Part shown: positions 32,991 to 42,340 of the stretch, piece by piece
Layout of the letters: the number at the start of each line of letters is the position of its first letter
How positions within the stretch are numbered: position 1 is the first letter of the stretch
Source of the DNA: HK1 sp965215295
GTDB lineage: Bacteria; Pseudomonadota; Gammaproteobacteria; HK1
DNA: 64,000 nucleotides
Direction: 5' to 3'
Assembly: GCA_965215295.1 (NCBI GenBank)
Contig: OZ244045.1
Coordinates: 3,844,001 to 3,908,000 of the forward strand
Notes under the pieces: model-generated
What the model saw: only the letters and a program-made list of their open reading frames with translations
Database searches by the model: none
Told to the model about the DNA's origin: nothing
Program-made: the position numbers and the translations under genes

Positions 32991-34930
32991 AACCGTCCGC
33001 GGATGCGTTCACGCCGGCCGACGCGGCGCCGGGCGCCATGTCGAGCGCGGTCGTCGACATCGGCGAGCCGGCGGGCCGGAACGCATTCGGCGAGCCGGTG
33101 GGTCAGGGCGTATTCGGCGAGTCGGCGGGTCAGGACGTATTCGGCGAGTCGGTGGGTCAGGACGCATTCGGCGAGTCGGCGGGTCAGGACGCATTCGGCG
33201 AGCCGGCGGGCCAGAGCGTATTCGGCGAGTCGGCGGGTCAGGACGCATTCGGCGAGTCGGCGGACCAAGACGTATTCGGCGAGCCGGCAGGTCAGGACGC
33301 ATTCGGCGAGCGGTGGCCCGGACCAATCCGCGCGACGAGGGACGACCCGGATGCGGCCGCGGTCGGCGACCGCTTCACCGCATTCGGGACATCGTCGCCG
33401 GATGGCTCCGTGCGGCCCGCGCACCGGCCTCCCGCCGAACGACTCGACGCCGGAGGATCACGATCGACCGCATACCGGACCTTCGATTCCCGGGCTCTGC
33501 CGAGGCGCTCCGGCGCGGGCCGCATCGTCGCAACCGTCCTGTCGATGCTCGCCGTCGCCGGCGCCATGGCGGGCGGCGGACATTTCGTCTGGAAGACCGA
33601 ACTCGTTCGGCCCGTGCTGGTGCGGCACCAGCCCCCCATGCCGGCGCCGGACATGGAGCCGGCCCCGATGCATACGGCGCATACGGCGGCGTCCATGGCC
33701 GCGGACGCGGCATCGGGTGCGGCATCGGATACGGCATCGGATCCGGCGCCTCGGACGGACGAGCGCCTGCGACTCCCGACGCCGGAATCGGCGCAGGCGC
33801 CGCCGGAGCGCCCCGGGCATTTCGTTCGGGTATCGGCAGAGGCTCCGGGCCGGGAGGATGCGGTCCGGGTTCGAGTGCTCCCGAGCACCGGGGCTCCCAC
33901 TTCGGACCGGGCAGCGGGGTCCCGAACGCTCCCGGTGGTCGAGACTGCGGAATCGGAACCCGTGGAACGGGCGCCGGTGCCGGCGCCGGCGAGAGAACAT
34001 CGTTCGCCGGAGCCGTCGCCGTCCGTGTTCCCGTCCGGACAGCCGGGTCGAGCCGGGCCTGACGATCGCGACCATCTCCCGGCCGGCCATCTCCCGGCGT
34101 TCCGGACCGCTGCACGGGCCGCGGCGGCCGGGATGGTCGAGCCGCCGGTACGGGCGGCGGCAAGCGGGCGCCCCGACCCCGCCGATTCTCCGGAACCCGG
34201 GCCGGCACCCGCCGGCGCCGGGCCACGATCCGGTTCCGGCGGCGGCATCGAGATCAGGAAGCGCGTGCGCCCCGATCACGTCGCGACGTTGATCGAGCGG
34301 GCCTACGAAATGTTCCGTGCGGGCCACGTCGAACCGGCGGCGGAAGCGTATCGGGCCGTGCTCGGACACGAGCCCCGCAATCGCGACGCCCTGCTCGGGC
34401 TCGCGGCGGTCGCGGCGCGGGAGGGCCGATGGGAGGAGGCGGCCGGGCGCTACGGGCAAGCGCTTGCCTCCAATCCCGCCGACACCGTCGCGCAGGCCGC
34501 CCTCATCGCCATCGACGAGCAGGATCCGGTGCACGGAGAGCGCCGCCTGAAGGCGCTCCTCCGGAGCGAGCCGCGAGCCGCATACCTGCATTTCAATCTC
34601 GGCAACGTCTACGCCGCGCAGTCTCGATGGTCCGAGGCGCAGCGGTCGTATCTCGACGCCTGGCATCTGGACAGCGGCAACGCCGACTACGCCTACAACC
34701 TCGCGGTCAGCCTCGACCACCTCGCACGGCGGGAGAGCGCGCTCGGCTTCTACCGCGAGGCGCTCGCCCTGGCCCGGAGCCGTCCCGCGAGCTTCGAGAC
34801 CGCGGCGGCGGTGGCGCGCATCCGCGAGATGGAGGCGTCCCCGGGCGGGGGGGTCGCCACCGGTCGTTCTCTCGCGGAGCCGGCCGGCGCCGCACCGGAC
34901 GGCCCCACTGCGGCTGCGAGCGGCCGATGA
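32987..34930 (+). CDS. MshN-like TPR protein with N-terminal nonapeptide repeats
   Basis: 647 residues. Residues about 33-104 are eight copies of a nine-residue unit of the form (A/V)FGE(S/P)AGQD, followed by a single TM helix near 185-203 (IVATVLSMLAVAGAMAGGG). Then comes a long disordered P/A-rich region and, from about 430, three to four TPR-type helix pairs (YEMFRAGHVEPAAEAYRAVL, then AAGRYGQALASNPADT and YLHFNLGNVYAAQ). The layout (cytoplasmic N-terminus, one TM, periplasmic TPRs) and the place between secretin and ATPase are those of MshN. ATGA overlaps link it to both neighbours. Confidence 0.85.
   Translation: MKPSADAFTPADAAPGAMSSAVVDIGEPAGRNAFGEPVGQGVFGESAGQDVFGESVGQDAFGESAGQDAFGEPAGQSVFGESAGQDAFGESADQDVFGEPAGQDAFGERWPGPIRATRDDPDAAAVGDRFTAFGTSSPDGSVRPAHRPPAERLDAGGSRSTAYRTFDSRALPRRSGAGRIVATVLSMLAVAGAMAGGGHFVWKTELVRPVLVRHQPPMPAPDMEPAPMHTAHTAASMAADAASGAASDTASDPAPRTDERLRLPTPESAQAPPERPGHFVRVSAEAPGREDAVRVRVLPSTGAPTSDRAAGSRTLPVVETAESEPVERAPVPAPAREHRSPEPSPSVFPSGQPGRAGPDDRDHLPAGHLPAFRTAARAAAAGMVEPPVRAAASGRPDPADSPEPGPAPAGAGPRSGSGGGIEIRKRVRPDHVATLIERAYEMFRAGHVEPAAEAYRAVLGHEPRNRDALLGLAAVAAREGRWEEAAGRYGQALASNPADTVAQAALIAIDEQDPVHGERRLKALLRSEPRAAYLHFNLGNVYAAQSRWSEAQRSYLDAWHLDSGNADYAYNLAVSLDHLARRESALGFYREALALARSRPASFETAAAVARIREMEASPGGGVATGRSLAEPAGAAPDGPTAAASGR
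33059..33310 (+). repeat. 27 bp in-frame tandem repeat
   Basis: Eight complete 27 bp units from 33083 to 33298 with a degenerate unit before and a partial one after. Each codes for nine residues starting with (A/V)FGE. Third-position and single amino-acid differences between units show it is not a recent expansion only. Confidence 0.95.
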
Positions 34931-36921
34931 GCGCCGGCTCGCGGTCCACTTGGGGCGCCGGCGGTATCTCCTCCGGAGCGTCGACCGCCTCTCCGGCCGG
35001 CCGGACGGCCTCCTCCGCGGCCCCGACCGCCTCCCCCGGTGCCCAGGCCCCATCCTCCGGGGAGCCAGGGGAGGCTTTCGGCCCCGGGATCACATCGTCG
35101 GGTGCCCGGGCCGCCTCTCCGGGCACCTGGGCCGCCCCGGCAGGCGCGCCGGCCTCCCCCGGCGCGCCGGCCGTCCAATCCGGTGGCGGCGCGGCTTCGG
35201 ATCCACGCCGCATCGACGAGCTGCTGGTCGCGAAGGGCGTGGTGAGCGAGGACCAGATCCGGATCGCGCTGATCGAGCAGAAGCGCCGCCACGAGCCCCT
35301 CGGCCGCATCCTCGTGCGTTTCGGATTCGCTACCGAGAGCGTCATTCGCGACGTGCTCGCAGGCGTGCTCGGACACGAGAGCGTCGATCTGTCGAAGGTC
35401 CTGATCGACGGTGACGTCGTGAAACTCGTGCCGCGGGAGATCGCCCGGCGCTATCGGATGCTCGCGATCAGGTACGACGAGGCGCCGCGGAGGCTCACCG
35501 TCGCCACGTCGGACCCGTTCAACGTCATCGCCATGGATCAGGTGCGGGCGCTGTTCGAGCCGGGAGTGGAGGTGCGGCCCCTGCTCGCGGGAGAGATGGA
35601 GCTCGACAAGGCGATCGACCAGTTCCACGGGCACGACCTGTCGATCGACGGCATCCTGAAGGAGATCGAGACCGGCGAGATCGATCAGCGCAGTCTCGAA
35701 GCGCAGAGCGACGAGTACAGCCGGCCGGTGGTGCGGCTCGTCAACGCCCTGCTCTCCGATGCGGTCAAGCGGGGCGCGTCGGACCTCCACTTCGAGCCGG
35801 CGCACGAATTCCTGCGCATCCGCTACCGCATCGACGGGGTGCTGCGCCAGATCCGCAGCCTCCATCGCGACCACTGGCCGGCGATCGCGGTTCGCCTGAA
35901 GGTGATGGCGTCGATGAACATCGCCGAGAGGCGCGCCCCGCAGGACGGACGGGTCTCGCTCTCGGTGGCCGGGAGAGCGGTGGATTTCCGGGTCTCGTCA
36001 CTGCCGACGACCTTCGGCGAGAACATCGTGCTGCGGGTGCTCGATCGGCACAAGGGCATCGTGGCCCTCGACCGGCTCGGGCTGCATGAGGACGCGCTCG
36101 ACGGGCTACGCCGCATGATGGCGCGCCCCGAGGGGATCATCCTCGTGACCGGCCCCACCGGCAGCGGCAAGACCACCACCCTGTACTCGATGCTGAGCCA
36201 TCTGGACACCGAGTCGGTCAACATCATGACCCTGGAGGATCCGGTCGAGTACCCGATGGAGCGGATCCGCCAGACCTCGGTGAACGAGGCGGCCCGGCTG
36301 ACCTTCGCCGGCGGGGTGCGAAGCCTGCTGCGGCAGGACCCCGACATCATCCTCATCGGCGAGATCCGTGACACGGAGACGGCGGAGATGGCGTTCCGGG
36401 CGGCGATGACCGGCCATCGGGTGTACTCGACCCTGCACGCCAACTCCGCGACCGGCGCCATCGCGCGCCTGCTCGAGACCGGGGTGTCCCCCGGAGTCAT
36501 GGCCGGCAACATCATCGGCATCATCGGGCAACGGCTCGTGCGCAGGCTGTGCGCGCACTGCCGGGAGCCCGGCTCGCCGACGCCGCTCCAACGCCGGATC
36601 CCGGGCCTCGGGGCGGGGCCGGAAGCGCCGCCGGTGTACCGCGCAAGGGGATGCGGCCACTGCGAGCACCAGGGCTACCGGGGCCGGCTCTCGCTGCTGG
36701 AGATCCTGAGGTTCGACGACGAGATCGACGAGCTGGTCTCGCGCGGAGCGACCACTCGCGAGATCTCCGGGGCCGCATACGCCAAGGGCTTCCGCCCGCT
36801 CGCCGAGGATGGGGTCCGCCGGGTGCTGGAGGGGCTGACGAGCCTCGACGAAGTGTCGCGCGTGGTCGATCTGACCGCTCTGACCGATCGAGCCGATCGA
36901 GCCGATCGGACCGGCGGGTGA
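34927..36921 (+). CDS. mshE: MshE/PilB-type pilus extension ATPase
   Basis: 664 residues. The first 85 are a low-complexity A/S/G/P tail. An MshEN domain follows (RRIDELLVAKGVVSEDQIRIALIEQKRR), a known c-di-GMP-binding module in MshE relatives. The GspE ATPase domain then has the Walker A GPTGSGKTTT (about residue 410), the Asp box TLEDPVEYP, Walker B LRQDPDIILIGEIRD and the zinc cysteines CAHC and CGHC in YRARGCGHCEHQGYRGR. Powers pilus extension at the inner membrane. Start ATG 34927 overlaps the upstream stop (ATGA). Confidence 0.95.
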   Translation: MSAGSRSTWGAGGISSGASTASPAGRTASSAAPTASPGAQAPSSGEPGEAFGPGITSSGARAASPGTWAAPAGAPASPGAPAVQSGGGAASDPRRIDELLVAKGVVSEDQIRIALIEQKRRHEPLGRILVRFGFATESVIRDVLAGVLGHESVDLSKVLIDGDVVKLVPREIARRYRMLAIRYDEAPRRLTVATSDPFNVIAMDQVRALFEPGVEVRPLLAGEMELDKAIDQFHGHDLSIDGILKEIETGEIDQRSLEAQSDEYSRPVVRLVNALLSDAVKRGASDLHFEPAHEFLRIRYRIDGVLRQIRSLHRDHWPAIAVRLKVMASMNIAERRAPQDGRVSLSVAGRAVDFRVSSLPTTFGENIVLRVLDRHKGIVALDRLGLHEDALDGLRRMMARPEGIILVTGPTGSGKTTTLYSMLSHLDTESVNIMTLEDPVEYPMERIRQTSVNEAARLTFAGGVRSLLRQDPDIILIGEIRDTETAEMAFRAAMTGHRVYSTLHANSATGAIARLLETGVSPGVMAGNIIGIIGQRLVRRLCAHCREPGSPTPLQRRIPGLGAGPEAPPVYRARGCGHCEHQGYRGRLSLLEILRFDDEIDELVSRGATTREISGAAYAKGFRPLAEDGVRRVLEGLTSLDEVSRVVDLTALTDRADRADRTGG

Positions 36922-36931
36922 GGGCGGCGCC

Positions 36932-38134
36932 ATGCCCCTGATGAGGTACAAGGCGATGGACGAGCGCGGCCGCCGGCACGCCGGCCGGATCGAGGCGGTG
37001 AACGCGGCGGATCTGGAAACGCGCCTCTCGCGGCTCGGGCTCGATCTCATCGCCTTCCAGGAAGCGAAGGCGGCGCGCGTGATCGGCCGTGGCCGGGTGC
37101 GTCGCGGGGACCTCATCGGGTTCTGCTTCCACATGGAGCAGCTCATGACGGCCGGGGTGCCGGTGATCGAGGGGCTCGCGACCCTGCGCGACTCGGCCGG
37201 CAATCCGCGCCTGCGCGAGGTGCTCGCGGGCCTGGTCGAATCGGTCAAGGGCGGGGAGACCCTGTCGGGGGCGATGCGCGAGTACCCGAGGGTCTTCGGC
37301 CCCGTCTTCCTCAACCTCGTCCGGGCCGGCGAGCTGTCGGGCCGGGTGGGCGAGATCCTCGGGAGCCTCAACGAGCACCTGAAGTGGCAGAACGAGCAAG
37401 TGGCCCTGGTGCGGCGGCTGCTCATGTATCCGGTGATCGCGGGGGCCGTGGTCATGCTGGTGGTGCTCTTCCTGATGACCCACCTCGTGCCGCAGCTCGT
37501 CTCGTTCATCGAAGGGATGGGCCAGGAGCTCCCCGCCCATACCCGGGCGCTGATCCTCGTCTCGGACGTCTTCGTCGCATACTGGTACCTCGTTCTCGCC
37601 GCGCCGATCGTCACCTTCGCCCTGGTCCGCGCGCTCTGCCGGACGAGTCCCGCCGCGGCGTACGCGGTGGACGATCTCAAGCTCCGGGTGTGGCTGATCG
37701 GTCCGATCATGAAGAAGATCATCCTCGCCCGGTTCGCGGGCAGCTTCGCGCTGCTCTACGCCTCGGGGATCACGGTTTTGGAGTGCATTCGCATCTGCGA
37801 GGGCCTTGCCGGGAACCGGGCCGTCGAGGACGCCACCCGTCGCGCGGGGAGGAAGATCGCGGAAGGGGCGGCCATCAGCGCGGGGTTCGAGGCCACCGGA
37901 CTGTTCTCGCCGCTGGTGCTGCGGATGCTGCGGCTCGGCGAGAGCACCGGCGGGCTGGACACCGCGCTGCTCAATGTGAGCCGTTACTACAACCGCGGCG
38001 TGACGGAGTCGATGGAGCAGTTGCAGGCGTCGATCGGGCCGATGATCACACTGGTGCTCGGCGCGATCCTGTTCTGGGTGATCTTCTCCGTCCTCGGCCC
38101 GATCTACGACCTCGTGACCGGCATCGGCCTGTGA
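36932..38134 (+). CDS. mshG: MshG/PilC-type pilus platform protein
   Basis: 400 residues, two GspF domains with three TM helices (about 170-195, 220-245 and 370-395). Motifs are FCFHMEQLMTAGVPVIEGL, LVRAGELSGRVGEIL, and in the second half FAGSFALLYASGITVLE and RLGESTGGLDTALLN. An inner-membrane platform that couples the ATPase to the growing pilus. The gene is 11 bp after mshE. Its TGA once formed GTGA with a following start, as seen from the duplicated junction at 38120-38297. Confidence 0.95.
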   Translation: MPLMRYKAMDERGRRHAGRIEAVNAADLETRLSRLGLDLIAFQEAKAARVIGRGRVRRGDLIGFCFHMEQLMTAGVPVIEGLATLRDSAGNPRLREVLAGLVESVKGGETLSGAMREYPRVFGPVFLNLVRAGELSGRVGEILGSLNEHLKWQNEQVALVRRLLMYPVIAGAVVMLVVLFLMTHLVPQLVSFIEGMGQELPAHTRALILVSDVFVAYWYLVLAAPIVTFALVRALCRTSPAAAYAVDDLKLRVWLIGPIMKKIILARFAGSFALLYASGITVLECIRICEGLAGNRAVEDATRRAGRKIAEGAAISAGFEATGLFSPLVLRMLRLGESTGGLDTALLNVSRYYNRGVTESMEQLQASIGPMITLVLGAILFWVIFSVLGPIYDLVTGIGL

Positions 38135-38297
38135 TGGCGGCGCGGCGCGCATCCGTCCCGTCCGGCGCCGGGCCGGCCGCGCGTCATCGGCGCGGATCGG
38201 AGCGGCCCGAGGCCCGGGCGGGCTTCCCGGTTCCCGGTCCGGTCGGAGATCCCGTCGGCGGGATCGGCCCGTGATGGCGGCACGGCGCGTCTTCGTC
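38120..38297 (+). repeat. duplicated mshG / PilM-N gene junction
   Basis: 38120-38157 and 38260-38297 share CATCGGCC, TGTGATGGCGGC and CGGCGCG, 140 bp apart. Copy 1 holds the mshG stop, copy 2 the start of the next gene. Each copy contains GTGATG. Confidence 0.85.
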
Positions 38298-39962
38298 ATC
38301 TCGAGCGCCGGGCTGACCGCGCACCACCGGGAGGGGTCGAAGCTGCTCGATCCCTTCCCGTTCCCCCCGGACGAGGAAGGGCGCGCGCACTTCGCGCGCT
38401 ATCTCGAGCGCTTCCCGAACGACTTGACCTGGGTCATCGCCGACGTGGTGGAGGAGGAGTTCCGCGAGGAGACGATCCCGCACGTGCACGGCCGGGACCG
38501 CCGCGCGCTGCTGCGCGCCAAGGCGTCGCGCGCGTTCCGCGATGCGCGCTACGTCCATTCGGCGAGGCTGGGACGGGAGCCGGACGGCCGCCGCGACGAC
38601 CGCATGCTGTTCAGTGCGATCACCCGCTCCGACGTCCTCGACCCGTGGCTTGCGTCGATGGCGCGACACGCGGTCCCGCTGGCCGGCATCTACTCCCCCG
38701 CGACGCTCACCGGGGGGATGCTGAAGGCCATCGGAGCCGAGGGCGAGCACGTGCTGGTGGTCTCGCTCCAGTCCGGCGGGGGACTGCGCCAGACCTGCTT
38801 CAGGCGCGGGCGGCTCCGGATGTCGCGTCTCGCCGTCATGCCCGAACCGGTCCCCGGCCGGTACGGAGCGAGTGTCCTCGCCGAGGTGGAGCGGACCCGC
38901 CGCTACCTGGGCAGCTTGGACGCGGCGGACGAAGGCAGCCTCGAAGTCCATGTGCTGAGCCATGGCGCGCCGCTCGACGATCTTCGGCGCGAGCTGCGGC
39001 GCGATGCCGCCGGCGATCTCCGCACCGCATGCACGCCGGTGGATCTGGCCGGCGTTGCGCGCAGGCTGGGGATGCGCCGGTGGGACGGCGAGGCGATCGC
39101 GGATCGGCTGTTCGTCCACTGTCTCGCGAGGCGCCCGCCGTCGAACCATTACGCGACGCGGGAGGAGACGCGCGGTTTTGCGACGGTGCGCGCGCGCTCG
39201 CTGCTGAGGGCGGCCAGCGCCGCGCTGGTTGCCGGGGGGTGCCTCTTCGGCAGCGTCACGATCCTGGAGGGCGTCATCGCGGGCGGACACGCGCGGTCGC
39301 TCGCAACGCAGGCGATGCTCTACGAAGGCCGGTACCGCGAGGCGCAGGCGACGCTGCCCCCGGCCCCGGCCGAGCCGGTCGAGCTGGAGCGGGTGGTGTC
39401 CGTGGTGGACACGCTGCACGGTCGCCGCGCAGACCCCGTCGATCTCCTCGCGCTGATCAGCCGCGCCCTGGCCGGCTTCCCGCGGGTGCGCGTCGAGGGT
39501 CTCGGGTGGCGGACAAGCGGCGATGCGGAGGCTCCCGTCGCCATGGAGGTCGACGAGCGCGCCGAGCCGCGGCCCGCCGGCGAGGCGCCGCGGCGCGACC
39601 CGAAGGCCCTGTTCCAGATCGCGCTCGTCAGGGCGCGGATCGAGCCGTTCGACGGCGACTACCGCGCCGCGCTCGAGACGGTTCGACGCTTTGCCGGCGT
39701 GCTCGCCGCATCCGCCGGCGTCGAGCACGTCCGGGTTCCGGTCCTGCCGCTCGACCTGAGCTCGAAGCAGACCCTGACCGGAGATGCCGAAACGACGGCG
39801 GAGATCGCCGCGTTCGAGATCCGGGTGGCGCTGCGAGCCGCCGCCCCGGATGGAGCGCAGGACCGTCCGGTACTCGGCCGCGCCTCGCGGATGAGCGTGC
39901 CCGCGGCCGTCCTGCCCGGTCGGGGCCTCGGGACCACGGCCGGAGCCGCGCACGATGCGTGA
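38274..39962 (+). CDS. PilM-PilN-like fused pilus assembly protein (MshI-like)
   Basis: 562 residues from ATG 38274 (GTG 38271 is equally close). Residues 1-310 form a cytoplasmic domain of the kind that precedes PilN-like parts in MSHA-type clusters (VFVISSAGLTAHHREGSKLL, then VLVVSLQSGGGLRQTCFRRG). A single TM helix lies at about 318-336 (ASAALVAGGCLFGSVTILE). The C-terminal 220 residues are PilN/GspL-like with the VRVEGLGW strand. It probably joins the functions of PilM and PilN in the inner-membrane alignment complex; domain identity is inferred from order and topology. It overlaps the next gene by 8 nt. Confidence 0.65.
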   Translation: MAARRVFVISSAGLTAHHREGSKLLDPFPFPPDEEGRAHFARYLERFPNDLTWVIADVVEEEFREETIPHVHGRDRRALLRAKASRAFRDARYVHSARLGREPDGRRDDRMLFSAITRSDVLDPWLASMARHAVPLAGIYSPATLTGGMLKAIGAEGEHVLVVSLQSGGGLRQTCFRRGRLRMSRLAVMPEPVPGRYGASVLAEVERTRRYLGSLDAADEGSLEVHVLSHGAPLDDLRRELRRDAAGDLRTACTPVDLAGVARRLGMRRWDGEAIADRLFVHCLARRPPSNHYATREETRGFATVRARSLLRAASAALVAGGCLFGSVTILEGVIAGGHARSLATQAMLYEGRYREAQATLPPAPAEPVELERVVSVVDTLHGRRADPVDLLALISRALAGFPRVRVEGLGWRTSGDAEAPVAMEVDERAEPRPAGEAPRRDPKALFQIALVRARIEPFDGDYRAALETVRRFAGVLAASAGVEHVRVPVLPLDLSSKQTLTGDAETTAEIAAFEIRVALRAAAPDGAQDRPVLGRASRMSVPAAVLPGRGLGTTAGAAHDA

Positions 39963-40560
39963 GATCGACTGGCGGGCGCTGCGCGGCTCGATGGTCCTCT
40001 GCGTGCTCGCTCTGGGGCTCGCCGCCGCCGCGGCCGGTGGCGCGATCCGGTTCCACGGCGAGGCGGTGCACGGCTACGAGCGGCAGAAGGCACGGCTCGG
40101 ATCGATACGGTCCCGGTATCGGACCATCGACGAGCAGAGGCGGCTCATCGAGACTTGGCTGCCGGAATTCCGCGCGCTGCAAGCAGCCGGCGTCATCGGA
40201 GAGGAGCCGCGGCTGGAGTGGATCGAGACCCTGCGCGAGATCGCCGCGCGCCTGCGGCTGCCCTCGCTCCGGTACCGGATCGAGCCTCGGACCGCATACG
40301 AGGCGGGGCCCGCACTCGACACCGGCGCCTATCGTCCCTTCTCGACGGTGGTGCATCTCGAGACGGGGCTGCTGCACGAGGGCGATCTCGAACGGCTGCT
40401 CCGGGAGCTCGCGGCGCGGAGCGCGGGGCTGCATCGAATCGAGCGTTGCGACGTTGGTCGCGCGGGACCGGACTTCGTGCTGCGCCCCGACGCCGTCAAT
40501 CTCTCCGCGGAGTGCGATCTGCGCTGGATCACGCTCGCGCGGACCGAGGCGGGAACGTGA
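39955..40560 (+). CDS. PilO/MshJ-like pilus assembly protein
   Basis: 201 residues. An N-terminal TM helix (residues 13-31, VLCVLALGLAAAAAGG), a coiled coil (YERQKARLGSIRSRYRTIDEQ) and a C-terminal ferredoxin-like domain with FSTVVHLETGLLHEGDLERLLREL, the typical PilO ending. It would pair with the PilN-like protein in the periplasm. GTGA overlap with the next gene. Confidence 0.7.
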   Translation: MREIDWRALRGSMVLCVLALGLAAAAAGGAIRFHGEAVHGYERQKARLGSIRSRYRTIDEQRRLIETWLPEFRALQAAGVIGEEPRLEWIETLREIAARLRLPSLRYRIEPRTAYEAGPALDTGAYRPFSTVVHLETGLLHEGDLERLLRELAARSAGLHRIERCDVGRAGPDFVLRPDAVNLSAECDLRWITLARTEAGT

Positions 40561-41438
40561 GCGGACCCGGGCGGACGCCGATCAGTGCGCTCGGAACCGC
40601 GGTCCCGTTCCTCCGGACGGCTCGACGCCCGCGGATGGCTCGATGCCCGCGCCGCCGCCCGGCGGTCGAGCGGTCCGGCGCCGCTCCCCTCTACCCGGCG
40701 GCTCGCCTCCGGCGGAGAGCCCGCGCGCTGGCCAGCTTGCTCGGGGGCACGCTTCTGGCTTGCTCTCCGGTGGTCGATTCGCACGCACAGACACGTATCG
40801 GGCGGCTTTTCTCGACCCCGGAGCAGCGCATCGAGCTTGACCGGTTGCGCGACGATCCCGGTTCCGGACAGCCTGCGGAGACCGTCATCGACGAGGCCGG
40901 GCCCGAGTCCCGGCCGGAGCCGGAACGCGAACGCCCGGCGCTCGCGGTGACGATCGACGGAGTGGTGCTTCGCGGCGACGGTCACCGGGTGGCGTGGGTC
41001 AACGGCGTGGAGACCGTCGCGGGCACGACGGCTCCCGCGGGGGTCCGCATCGACCCGGATCGCACGCCGGGCGGGCGCTTCCGCGTCCGGTGGCCGGGCG
41101 GCCGGACGAGCGCCGTTCTCAAGCCGGGCCAGACGATCGACGCGAAGGGCCGGGTGCGCGATGCGTACGAGCGTCGTTCGGCCAAGGGCGGCTCGGGGAC
41201 ACCCGGCGCCCGCGCCGCGGATTCGGGAGCGGCGGAAGCAGGCGAGGACGCGGCCGGTCCGGCCGGGTCGCCGGAAGCGGCGCCACTCCCGGCGTTTCCC
41301 GCGCGCCTCGTGCGGGAGCTGTCGCGAAGGACGCGGGCTGGCTCCGCTCCGCCCGGTACGGTGGCGTCGGACATCGAGCCGGCCGGCGACGGACAGCCGG
41401 CGGCAAACAGCTCGGCCGGGCGGAAATCCGGGGAGTGA
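40557..41438 (+). CDS. PilP/MshK-like periplasmic protein
   Basis: 293 residues from GTG 40557. A membrane or signal segment (ALASLLGGTLLACSPVVDSHAQ, about 62-80) precedes RIGRLFSTPEQRIELDRLR, a motif common in MshK-type proteins. The middle domain is small and beta-rich (VTIDGVVLRGDGHRVAWVNG, then GRFRVRWPGG and LKPGQTIDAKGRV). The tail is disordered. An alternative start at ATG 40635 would shorten the N-terminus by 26 residues and give a better signal peptide. It completes the mshL-to-mshK half of the locus. Confidence 0.65.
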   Translation: MSGPGRTPISALGTAVPFLRTARRPRMARCPRRRPAVERSGAAPLYPAARLRRRARALASLLGGTLLACSPVVDSHAQTRIGRLFSTPEQRIELDRLRDDPGSGQPAETVIDEAGPESRPEPERERPALAVTIDGVVLRGDGHRVAWVNGVETVAGTTAPAGVRIDPDRTPGGRFRVRWPGGRTSAVLKPGQTIDAKGRVRDAYERRSAKGGSGTPGARAADSGAAEAGEDAAGPAGSPEAAPLPAFPARLVRELSRRTRAGSAPPGTVASDIEPAGDGQPAANSSAGRKSGE

Positions 41439-41609
41439 AGAGGTGGCAGGTTGCAGAAAATCGGAATGGCGGTAAGGTGAACGAGAGATCGGGGGAGCTC
41501 GCATGGACAACGGCACGATCGCCATTATCGGGATTTACAGATTTTATTACCCATTTTTTCGATCTTTGTACAATTGCCTTTACAATACAGTTCTCACGGA
41601 GATAGCCAC

Positions 41610-41813
41610 GTGTCTTCAGATACACTCACCATCGTTATCGCCATCATCGGCACTGGTATTACGCTTGGACTGGTAATCGTTCCAAGTCTGCGCGAGTTGC
41701 ATCGCGATGTAGCGGGTCTCCGTGAGCGCATGGCGCGGATTGAAGGTCTGTTTGAAGGATTCACCCAGCGCAAATCTGCGTCAGAGACGAACACCACTGG
41801 ATCGGCTGCGTGA
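41610..41813 (+). CDS. small membrane-anchored coiled-coil protein, third family member
   Basis: 67 residues from GTG 41610, with ACGGAG nine bases upstream. A TM helix (TIVIAIIGTGITLGLVIV) is followed by RDVAGLRERMARIEGLFEGF, which matches the C-terminal block of the proteins at 9908 and 11538. The 41470-41720 stretch is markedly AT-rich (runs such as TTTTATTACCCATTTTTTC), which suggests transfer. It lies in the middle of the pilus locus, on the same strand, without an evident pilus role. Confidence 0.7.
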   Translation: MSSDTLTIVIAIIGTGITLGLVIVPSLRELHRDVAGLRERMARIEGLFEGFTQRKSASETNTTGSAA

Positions 41814-42000
41814 TCCACCTGCCGCCGGCATCCATCCCCGACAATTCCCGGATATCCACAGCCTTCGACCCGGCCTCGCGCGACGCGATGGCCTGAATCC
41901 CCCGCCCGTCGCACGGGCGCCGCGGCGCCGGCTCGTTCCGCACCTCGGCGATCCGTCCGTAACCCGTCCGCCTGCATCCCGCCCGCCGGCAACCGGGCAA

Positions 42001-42130
42001 GCCCGAATCCGACGCCGGAACGACCTCGAATACGACGCCTGAACGAGCCCGAATCCGATATCGGAACGAGCCCGAATCCGACATCGGAAGGGACCCGGGC
42101 CGATTCCGAACGATGCGCGCCCTGCCGCAG
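42001..42130 (+). repeat. 22-23 bp direct repeats and dispersed leader repeat, copy B
   Basis: Four units of 22-23 bp at 42001-42091 (CCCGAATCCGAY followed by RYCGGAACGA), some with the palindrome TCCGATATCGGA. The last unit runs into an 80 bp block (42047-42130) that resembles 31083-31163 upstream of mshL. The 41814-42340 spacer contains no gene that I trust. Confidence 0.7.
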
Positions 42131-42340
42131 CATCCCCTTCCCGAGACACGTGGTCGGCCGCGCGCTTCAGGCGAAGCTCGGCAACGGTCCGGCTGACCGA
42201 TGCCGCGGTCTTCCGATCCGTCCGCTTCCGGGGCGGGCCGCGACGATCGAGCGCTCGGGAATTCCGCTCCATCCGGGGACGATCGGTGAATCGGCAGGCC
42301 CCGGAGCCGAGAAGCGGCGTCTTCCGTGCAAGGGCCACGA

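Noticed and set aside
42001..42091. 22-23 bp direct repeats considered as a CRISPR array
   Set aside because: Units are contiguous without unique spacers, and no cas gene is nearby.
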